From Bacteroidota bacterium (GTDB lineage Bacteria; Bacteroidota; Bacteroidia; Bacteroidales; Lentimicrobiaceae): a DNA stretch of 5,187 nucleotides. A program made the translations under genes and the position numbers. The DNA lies in assembly GCA_023428585.1 (NCBI GenBank), contig JAEYXG010000268.1, forward strand, positions 1 through 5,187, read 5' to 3'. Positions 1-5,187 of this stretch are shown piece by piece (the stretch's first letter is position 1; the number at the start of each line of letters is the position of its first letter). The notes under the pieces are model-generated. The model was not told the origin of the DNA. It made no database searches and saw nothing but the letters and a program-made list of their open reading frames with translations.

Positions 1-1089
1 CTTCGTACCGACGTACCGCAGCCTGCCACCTGCTGGACCTGCAAGAGCACGGATGTGCCCCGATTGATGAATCAAATGGGGGTTGAGAACTTCTACAAAG
101 GAAAATGGACCGATCTCGGTTCGGAAGTTGTCAATAATATTGGCTGTCAGGACTGCCATGACCCCAAAACCATGAACCTGCGCATTACCCGTCCGGCCCT
201 TATTGAAGCATACCAACGCATGGGGAAGGACATTACAAAAGCTACCCATCAGGAAATGAGATCACTGGTTTGTGCCCAGTGCCATGTTGAGTATTACTTT
301 AAAGGTGAGAACAAATATCTAACTTTCCCATGGGATAATGGATTCTCCGTTGAAGCCATGGAAGCCTATTATGATAGTGTGAAACATGTTGACTTTGTTC
401 ATGCCCTCAGCAAAGCCCCCATGCTTAAAGGCCAGCATCCTGATTATGAACAGTTTACTACTGGTGTACACTTCGACAGAGGTGTTTCATGTGCTGATTG
501 CCACATGCCATACAAGCGTGATGGAGGCATGAAATATACTGATCATAAGATCCAAAGCCCCTTGGCAAACATTTCCGGCTCATGCGTTGTATGTCACCGT
601 GAAGGTGAAGGGAAGCTGATGGAAAATGTAGTCAACCGTCAGAATAAGATATATGAACTCCGCCGAATAGCTGAGAAAAATATCGCAAAACTGCATATTG
701 AAGCTAAAACGGCATGGGATAATGGTGCCACCGAACAGGAAATGGAACCGGTACTTACACTTATTCGTCATGCACAATGGCGTTGGGATTATGTTGCTGC
801 CGGCAATTCAATGGGATTCCACACCCCGGCCGAAGCATTGCGCATTTTAGGCACCTCCATCCAAAAAGCTCAGGAAGGAAGGTTGTTGCTTAACAGTATT
901 CTAATTAGCCATGGTGTTAAAACACCTATTCAGATGCCCGACCTGTCAAACCGGGAAAAAGCCCAGGCCTTTATTGGACTCGATATGCCGTCTCTCCATG
1001 AAAGCAAGAATGTATTCATTAATACAGTGCTGCCTGAATGGACCAAGAAAGCCGTTGATCGTGAAGGTCAAATGATACAGAAACAATAG
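1..1089 (+). CDS. nrfA: Ammonia-forming cytochrome c nitrite reductase NrfA, 5' end cut off by the window
   Basis: Periplasmic pentaheme enzyme that reduces nitrite to ammonium with six electrons in respiratory ammonification. The frame is open from base 1, and 362 codons are visible. The signal peptide and N-terminal part (roughly 100 residues by comparison with the 478-residue E. coli enzyme) lie upstream. Seen directly: the active-site heme motif CWTCK, with the lysine ligand diagnostic of NrfA (31-45), then four ordinary motifs, CQDCH (145-159), CAQCH (271-285), CADCH (490-504) and CVVCH (583-597). Residues matching E. coli catalytic and calcium-site positions are present: Glu (289) and Tyr (292) in VEYYF, Lys (427) and Gln (433), and catalytic His (436) in KGQHPDYE. 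The Arg at codon 2, in LRT, is probably the catalytic Arg. His codons at 544, 769 and 820 sit in conserved contexts typical of distal heme ligands. The gene ends in TAG and is followed by its own terminator. An nrfH electron donor is usual upstream but is not visible here. Confidence 0.97.
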   Translation, partial: LRTDVPQPATCWTCKSTDVPRLMNQMGVENFYKGKWTDLGSEVVNNIGCQDCHDPKTMNLRITRPALIEAYQRMGKDITKATHQEMRSLVCAQCHVEYYFKGENKYLTFPWDNGFSVEAMEAYYDSVKHVDFVHALSKAPMLKGQHPDYEQFTTGVHFDRGVSCADCHMPYKRDGGMKYTDHKIQSPLANISGSCVVCHREGEGKLMENVVNRQNKIYELRRIAEKNIAKLHIEAKTAWDNGATEQEMEPVLTLIRHAQWRWDYVAAGNSMGFHTPAEALRILGTSIQKAQEGRLLLNSILISHGVKTPIQMPDLSNREKAQAFIGLDMPSLHESKNVFINTVLPEWTKKAVDREGQMIQKQ

Positions 1090-1108
1090 TTTTCAATTTC
1101 GTTTACAT

Positions 1109-1150
1109 GACAAGCCTGAAAAATTGAACTTTTCAGGCTTGTTTTTCTTT
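1109..1150 (+). terminator. Intrinsic terminator of nrfA
   Basis: A perfect 13-bp stem pairs bases 1110-1122 (ACAAGCCTGAAAA) with 1130-1142, extendable by one G-U pair (1109/1143). The loop is 7 bases and the 3' side runs into TTTTTCTTT. It begins about 20 bases after the nrfA stop codon, so it probably separates nrfA from the lipoate ligase gene. The A-rich inner 5' arm could give some function on the opposite strand, but no gene there needs it. Confidence 0.93.
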
Positions 1151-1174
1151 ATAATAGCTGACTATTTTATAACC

Positions 1175-2179
1175 ATGCGTTGCATTTCAAGAAAAGAAAC
1201 AGACCCCTATTTCAATATCGCGGCCGAAGAGTATGTATTTAAAAAATTCTCCGAAGACACCTTTATGCTATGGCGTAATGATCCCTCGGTAATCATAGGC
1301 AAGCATCAGAATACATTCGCCGAAATCAATCATCAGTTCGTTAAGCAAAATGGGATTAAGGTAGTACGTCGAATTTCAGGCGGTGGCACTGTTTACCATG
1401 ACCACGGCAATCTAAACTTTACCTTTACATCCCGGGCAATGAATAACCAACTGGTTGACTTCAACAAATTCAACCGGGTAATAATCAACGTTCTTGGAAA
1501 ATTGGGAATTAATGTAATGACCGGTGCCCGTAATAGTCTTTACATTGATGGAAAGAAAATCTCAGGCAATGCCGAACATGTATATAAGGACAAAGTGTTG
1601 CATCACGGTACTCTCTTGTACAACAGTAATATTGAGGACCTGCAGAATGCCATCAAACCTGCAAAACTCAATTATCAAGACAAAGCCGTAAAATCAATCA
1701 GCAGTCAGGTCGTCAATATCACCGATTCACAGCATATTTCACTAACCATTGATGAATTTGCAGAGTCCATTATTGCTGAAATGCTGAAGCTGGATAACAA
1801 TGCCCACATATACACATTCACTGAAGATGACATAAAGAATATCAACCGCTTAAAAGAAGAAAAATACAGCACATGGGAATGGAACTATGGCTACTCCCCC
1901 ATTTTCAGCTTCTCCACTACCTTCCATATTGGAAATCAACCTCTCAAGACTATCATAACTGTCAGAAATGGAGCAATTGATGAACTAAGCATCATCAATC
2001 AAGAGGCCGGCACTGAAGAGAACAATTCACTTATCAACATTCTAAAGGCTACGCGTTTAAAGGAATCTGACATCACAGCCAAATTGAAGCATCTTTATTC
2101 AGGAGAACAAATAAGCAGTATCCTACAATCGTTGTTTGTCGGCCACAATGCTGAACATTTGCATAATAACTATGTTTAA
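1175..2179 (+). CDS. lplA: Lipoate-protein ligase A, two-domain type
   Basis: Activates free lipoate with ATP to lipoyl-AMP and transfers it to a lysine on lipoyl domains of 2-oxoacid dehydrogenase complexes and glycine-cleavage H protein, in the cytoplasm. The chosen ATG gives 334 residues, close to the 338 of E. coli LplA. Seen: an N-terminal PYFNIAAEEY (11-20), the family signature RRISGGG followed by TVYHDHGNLNF (65-82), the predicted catalytic Lys128 in DGKKISGNAE (matching E. coli Lys133), HHGTLL (143-148), and an accessory C-terminal domain from about residue 230, opened by YSTWEWNYGYSP. Having both domains suggests one enzyme can do activation and transfer, unlike the short LplJ or LipM types. 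The frame stays open upstream to 1124, but that stretch is inside the nrfA terminator, so the ATG at 1175 is preferred. There is no Shine-Dalgarno sequence. The gene lies 21 bases before the DUF1338 gene and is probably cotranscribed with it. Confidence 0.93.
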   Translation: MRCISRKETDPYFNIAAEEYVFKKFSEDTFMLWRNDPSVIIGKHQNTFAEINHQFVKQNGIKVVRRISGGGTVYHDHGNLNFTFTSRAMNNQLVDFNKFNRVIINVLGKLGINVMTGARNSLYIDGKKISGNAEHVYKDKVLHHGTLLYNSNIEDLQNAIKPAKLNYQDKAVKSISSQVVNITDSQHISLTIDEFAESIIAEMLKLDNNAHIYTFTEDDIKNINRLKEEKYSTWEWNYGYSPIFSFSTTFHIGNQPLKTIITVRNGAIDELSIINQEAGTEENNSLINILKATRLKESDITAKLKHLYSGEQISSILQSLFVGHNAEHLHNNYV

Positions 2180-2200
2180 AAGCAAATAAAACTTTAGAAC

Positions 2201-3013
2201 ATGAAGCAGGCGCAAGAAGTATTTGACAAACTATGGTCAGATTATATCACGCAAAATCCATCGGCCAAACAGGTATACGACCTTTTCATCGGCAATGGAG
2301 AGGAAGTATTGAATGACCATATAGCATTCAGAACATTCAATGATCACCGGGTTAATATTGATGTAATGGCCCGGGAATTCATCAATGCAGGATATATCTA
2401 CAAAGGCTCGTACAACTTTGAAGAAAAAAAACTGAATGCGAGGCACTATGAGCATAAGGAATTCAGAGATGCTCCAAGAGTTTTCATCAGCGAATTGAGA
2501 ACTGAGGAATTCTCTCCATTTCTCCAGGAGACTGTTAAGAACATTCTTAATAACATTCCGGGAGAGCACATTGGAAAAGGTGATCTTATATTTAAGGGAA
2601 ATCTCTGGGGAACACCATCATACGAGGTCTATAATAAGCTGAGAGATGAGTCGGAATATGCAGCATGGGTATATGTATATGGTTTCAGAGCCAATCATTT
2701 CACAGTCAGTATCAATGGGTTAAAGAAATTAACCGAAGTGGAGCAGGTAAATCAGTTCATTGAAAAGAATGGATTCCGCATCAATGATTCAGGAGGAAGG
2801 GTAAAAGGCACCCCTCAGGAATTATTGGAACAATCAAGTACGATGGCAGGCAAATTGCCTGTTAAATTTCTGGAAGGCATTTATGAAATTCCTTCCTGTT
2901 ACTATGAATTTGCCAAAAGATACCCTGATACCGATGGCAACCTATACTCAGGATTCATTGCCAAATCAGCAGATAAGATATTTGAAAGCACCAACTACTA
3001 TAAGGAAAAATAA
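2201..3013 (+). CDS. DUF1338 protein, probable 2-oxoadipate dioxygenase/decarboxylase family (HglS-like)
   Basis: 270 residues, a short version of the DUF1338 family (HglS and YdcJ are about 450). Characterised HglS of Pseudomonas putida is a metal-dependent enzyme that uses O2 to convert 2-oxoadipate to D-2-hydroxyglutarate in lysine catabolism. Seen: NDHIAFRTF at 38-46, giving His40 and Arg44 with the same spacing as HglS His70 and Arg74; RANHFTVSIN at 163-172, giving His166 as the likely second metal ligand (HglS His226); and PSCYYEFAKRY at 231-241, where Glu236 is the best candidate for the third ligand (HglS Glu294), about 70 residues on in both. A conserved EQSSTMAG block is at 210-217. 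Cytoplasmic: no signal peptide or membrane segment. The ATG at 2201 follows an A-rich leader (2185-2192) with no Shine-Dalgarno. Family membership is secure; the substrate is inferred and could be another 2-oxoacid, since the short form differs in length from tested enzymes. Confidence 0.88.
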   Translation: MKQAQEVFDKLWSDYITQNPSAKQVYDLFIGNGEEVLNDHIAFRTFNDHRVNIDVMAREFINAGYIYKGSYNFEEKKLNARHYEHKEFRDAPRVFISELRTEEFSPFLQETVKNILNNIPGEHIGKGDLIFKGNLWGTPSYEVYNKLRDESEYAAWVYVYGFRANHFTVSINGLKKLTEVEQVNQFIEKNGFRINDSGGRVKGTPQELLEQSSTMAGKLPVKFLEGIYEIPSCYYEFAKRYPDTDGNLYSGFIAKSADKIFESTNYYKEK

Positions 3014-3037
3014 CTTTGACCGCGCATATGTATAATT

Positions 3038-3075
3038 GACCGCATTCCCGCGAATAGGGCAATGCGGTTTTTTTC
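3038..3075 (+). terminator. Intrinsic terminator after the DUF1338 gene
   Basis: An 8-bp stem pairs 3039-3046 (ACCGCATT) with 3061-3068, closed below by a possible G-U pair (3038/3069). It continues past a bulged C (3060) as CCC/GGG (3047-3049 with 3057-3059) around a 7-base loop. The 3' arm runs into seven T (3068-3074). It starts 25 bases after the stop codon and probably ends the lplA-DUF1338 transcript. Confidence 0.9.
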
Positions 3076-3100
3076 TGATATAGATAAAATGATAACTTTG
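3070..3100 (+). promoter_or_regulatory. Candidate Bacteroidota-type promoter for the FAD/Fe-S oxidase gene
   Basis: TAACTTTG at 3093-3100 is an exact match to the Bacteroidota sigma-ABfr -7 consensus TAnnTTTG. The -33 element (consensus TTTG) is weaker: a TTTT at 3070-3073 leaves a 19-base spacer and matches three of four positions. It falls within the T-tract of the preceding terminator, so the two signals overlap. A start near 3107 would leave an untranslated leader of about 90 bases before the ATG at 3200. The motif is short and the host clade is inferred, hence the moderate confidence. Confidence 0.45.
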
Positions 3101-3199
3101 AAGCCGCATTCAGGTTGGGATTGAGATACAATCAAGCTACTATTGAACCTCTGTCAAGCAACTATAATGATATTTTGAAATCAAGATCAAAACACACCT
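3076..3199 (+). other. Leader region of the FAD/Fe-S oxidase gene
   Basis: This non-coding stretch holds the -7 element at 3093-3100 and then about 100 bases without a recognisable riboswitch, operator or strong hairpin. Only short weak pairings are visible, for example AGGTT (3112-3116) with AACCT (3146-3150). The bases just before the ATG (3183-3194) are A-rich, as is common in Bacteroidota leaders that lack Shine-Dalgarno sequences. Confidence 0.4.
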
Positions 3200-5187
3200 A
3201 TGGAAACAATGATTCCGGTAAACAAATGGAATGAGCTGCGCGGAAAGCTAAAAGGCGAGCTTTTTACCGGCGAAACCATGCGCATACTCTATTCCACTGA
3301 TGCATCAGCTTATAGAGAAATCCCACTGGGTGTTGTTGTTCCAAAAGATGAAACTGATATTATTCAGCTTATCATGTTTGCCCACAAAATGAAAGTCACG
3401 CTCATACCCCGTACTGCCGGAACTTCATTGGCAGGACAGGTTGTTGGCAACGGAATTGTGGTTGACGTATCCAAGTATATGAACCGGATACTGGAAATAA
3501 ACACTGAAGAGAGATGGGTGCGTGTACAGCCCGGGGTGGTTCTTGATGAACTGAACAAAGCTTTGGCTCCTACCGGTTTGTTCTTTGGGCCCGAAACATC
3601 CACATCCAACAGATGTATGATAGGCGGTATGGTCGGCAATAATGCTTGTGGCGCCCACTCATTGGTTTACGGCAGTACACGTGATCATACATTGGAAATT
3701 ACCGCCCTATTGAGTGATGCAACAAAAGTTATTTTCAGGTCGCTAAATAGTGAGGAATTCAACGACAAATGCAATCAGGATGATCTTGAAGGCAGTATTT
3801 ACAATAAAATAAGCAATATACTCCGAAATCAGAAAAACCGCGAAGAAATAAGAAACAACTATCCTGACCCCCGACTTGAAAGAAGAAATACCGGCTATGC
3901 ACTTGATCTGCTAATGGACACTAAGCCATTTCAGGAGGGAGGCGCCCCCTTTAACCTATGTAAACTGCTGGCAGGCTCTGAAGGAACTCTGGCATTCTCA
4001 ACAGAAATCAAGCTAAACCTCGTTCTCCTGCCACCTAAAGAAAAAGCGTTGGTTTGTATTCACTGCCATTCACTGGAAGAGGCGTTCAGGGCTAATCTTG
4101 TAGCATTAAAACACAACGCTGTAGCTGTAGAACTTATTGATCATTTCATCATTGAACGTACCCGCGATAACATAGAACAGCGTAAAAACAGATTTTTCAT
4201 TCAAGGAGAACCTGCTGCAATACTGGTAGTTGAATTTGCGCTTCACTCCATGGAAGCCATTGATGAGGCAGCCAAGATGCTGGAGCAGGAAATGCGTACT
4301 GCAGGATTTGGCTATCACTTCCCGGTAGTTTCAGGCAATGACATCAACAGGGTTTGGACACTCAGAAAAGCAGGGCTTGGCTTGCTTTCAAACATCAAAG
4401 GCGACAAAAAGCCTGTAGCAGTCATTGAAGATACGGCAGTACTGCCTGAGCTCCTACCTGCCTATATGGATGAATTCGCTGCCATGCTTAAGAGATATGA
4501 TCTCAATTGTGTTTACTATGCGCATATAGCTACGGGTGAACTCCACCTAAGACCGGTGCTTGATTTAAAAGACCCTGGCGATGTTGAGCTCTTTCATACT
4601 GTAGCATTGGAAACCGCCAAGATTGTAAAGAAATACAGGGGTTCATTAAGCGGTGAACATGGTGACGGTCGCTTGCGTGGCGAATTTATCCCCCTGATGC
4701 TTGGAAATCATGTTTACGGATTGCTCAAAGAGTTAAAGCACAGCTTTGACCCGAATGGGATCTTCAATAACCGGAAGATCACTGATACACCGGTGATGAA
4801 CACCGGTCTTAGATATGAATCAGGGCAAAAGACAAGGGATATTGACACAGTGTTCGATTTTTCGGAGAGCATGGGTATAGTAAGAGCAGCCGAACAATGC
4901 AATGGCTCGGGCGATTGTCGTAAATCTGAGCAGTTTGCCGGTACCATGTGCCCAAGCTATCAGGCCACCCGTAATGAAAAGGACACAACCAGGGCAAGGG
5001 CAAACATACTCAGGGAAATGCTTACCCATAGCAATAAGGATAATCCCTTTGATCACAAGGAGATACTTGATGTTATGGATTTATGCATATCCTGCAAGGG
5101 ATGCAAGGCAGAATGCCCATCAAATGTGGACATGGCAAAGTACAAGGCCGAATTTCTGCAACACTATTACGATGCCAATGGAACACC
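3200..5187 (+). CDS. FAD-linked oxidase fused to Fe-S domain (D-2-hydroxyglutarate/D-lactate/glycolate dehydrogenase-like), 3' end cut off
   Basis: Open from ATG 3200 to the window edge, 662 codons, no stop. Proteins of this architecture, such as E. coli YdiJ, are near 1,000 residues, so perhaps a third is missing, probably the cysteine-rich C-terminal part. They oxidise D-2-hydroxyacids with FAD and pass electrons to Fe-S clusters. Seen: FAD-binding PCMH domain with PRTAGTSLAGQ (70-80), GPETSTSNRCMIGGM beginning at 130 and GNNACGAHS (146-154); LAGSEGTLAF (257-266); FAD-oxidase C-terminal domain about 280-525, with HIATGELHL (His442, His449) and SGEHGDGRL (Glu486), the metal-site pattern of D-2-hydroxyglutarate and D-lactate dehydrogenases; then Fe-S cysteines Cys567, Cys573 and Cys584 (CNGSGDCRK, MCPSY), and Cys629, 632, 635, 639 in CISCKGCKAECPSNVDMAK. 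No signal peptide or Shine-Dalgarno; a second in-frame ATG at 3209 is possible. A terminator and promoter separate it from the DUF1338 gene. The exact substrate cannot be read from sequence. Confidence 0.92.
   Translation, partial: METMIPVNKWNELRGKLKGELFTGETMRILYSTDASAYREIPLGVVVPKDETDIIQLIMFAHKMKVTLIPRTAGTSLAGQVVGNGIVVDVSKYMNRILEINTEERWVRVQPGVVLDELNKALAPTGLFFGPETSTSNRCMIGGMVGNNACGAHSLVYGSTRDHTLEITALLSDATKVIFRSLNSEEFNDKCNQDDLEGSIYNKISNILRNQKNREEIRNNYPDPRLERRNTGYALDLLMDTKPFQEGGAPFNLCKLLAGSEGTLAFSTEIKLNLVLLPPKEKALVCIHCHSLEEAFRANLVALKHNAVAVELIDHFIIERTRDNIEQRKNRFFIQGEPAAILVVEFALHSMEAIDEAAKMLEQEMRTAGFGYHFPVVSGNDINRVWTLRKAGLGLLSNIKGDKKPVAVIEDTAVLPELLPAYMDEFAAMLKRYDLNCVYYAHIATGELHLRPVLDLKDPGDVELFHTVALETAKIVKKYRGSLSGEHGDGRLRGEFIPLMLGNHVYGLLKELKHSFDPNGIFNNRKITDTPVMNTGLRYESGQKTRDIDTVFDFSESMGIVRAAEQCNGSGDCRKSEQFAGTMCPSYQATRNEKDTTRARANILREMLTHSNKDNPFDHKEILDVMDLCISCKGCKAECPSNVDMAKYKAEFLQHYYDANGT

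Noticed and set aside
580..777. Minus-strand open frame inside nrfA
   Set aside because: The + strand there encodes a heme motif and conserved NrfA residues; the reverse frame shows no recognisable domain.
1139..1170. Promoter for lplA made of TTGT (1139-1142) and TATTTTAT (1163-1170)
   Set aside because: The spacing of 20 is acceptable, but the -7 box lacks the final TTTG and would place the start at or beyond the ATG, implying a leaderless message. Too weak to annotate.
1124..1174. N-terminal extension of the lipoate ligase from a TTG at 1124
   Set aside because: The extension would lie inside the nrfA terminator hairpin and encode a phenylalanine-rich stretch absent from LplA proteins. 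The ATG at 1175 gives the normal family length.
2237..2569. Minus-strand open frame of 110 codons opposite the DUF1338 gene
   Set aside because: It lies wholly within a recognisable + strand protein family and has no promoter, leader or domain of its own.
3011..3018. A first TAACTTTG overlapping the DUF1338 stop codon as a promoter
   Set aside because: The -7 box is perfect, but the nearest TTTG (2981-2984) leaves a 26-base spacer, too long, and any transcript would meet the terminator within about 50 bases.
3364..3658. Two overlapping minus-strand open frames opposite the FAD-binding domain
   Set aside because: The + strand encodes the FAD-binding motifs here; the reverse frames overlap each other and look like composition artefacts.
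4106..5056. Several minus-strand open frames of 64-78 codons opposite the oxidase C-terminal and Fe-S regions
   Set aside because: They are antisense to conserved metal-site and cysteine motifs and resemble no known small protein.
1..5187. A new defence, mobile or RNA-based system
   Set aside because: I saw no transposase, integrase, repeat array, tRNA, rRNA or toxin-antitoxin gene. All coding space is taken by four metabolic families, and the gaps are under 200 bases.

Overview
The window is 5,187 bases of chromosomal-type DNA that looks bacterial and moderately AT-rich. Four protein-coding genes lie head to tail on the + strand, and nothing convincing lies on the other strand. The best guess at the host is a member of the Bacteroidota that can respire nitrite. 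The grounds are starts without Shine-Dalgarno sequences but with A-rich leaders, a perfect match to the Bacteroidota -7 promoter element TAnnTTTG, and the protein families present. This taxonomic call is inference; no 16S or other marker is present.

Layout. Bases 1-1089 hold the 3' three quarters of nrfA, the pentaheme ammonia-forming nitrite reductase, with all five heme-attachment motifs visible. A strong intrinsic terminator (1109-1150) ends it. Bases 1175-2179 encode a lipoate-protein ligase of the long, two-domain LplA type. After 21 bases comes a 270-residue DUF1338 protein (2201-3013), the family that includes the 2-oxoadipate dioxygenase/decarboxylase HglS. A second intrinsic terminator (3038-3075) closes this pair. 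It runs directly into a Bacteroidota-type promoter candidate (-7 element at 3093-3100) for the last gene. That gene starts at 3200 and is still open at the window edge. It is a large FAD-linked oxidase fused to a ferredoxin-like Fe-S region, resembling D-2-hydroxyglutarate dehydrogenase YdiJ and the glycolate/D-lactate oxidases.

How the genes may work together. nrfA is a self-contained respiratory gene whose transcript ends before the rest. The remaining three suggest 2-oxoacid metabolism. The DUF1338 enzyme could turn 2-oxoadipate (from lysine breakdown) into D-2-hydroxyglutarate. The flavin/Fe-S protein could oxidise that to 2-oxoglutarate. The lipoate ligase would charge the 2-oxoacid dehydrogenase complexes that consume 2-oxoglutarate. 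Each family assignment is well supported, but linking them into one route is a hypothesis from adjacency. No mobile element, CRISPR array, RNA gene or clearly new biological system was found.
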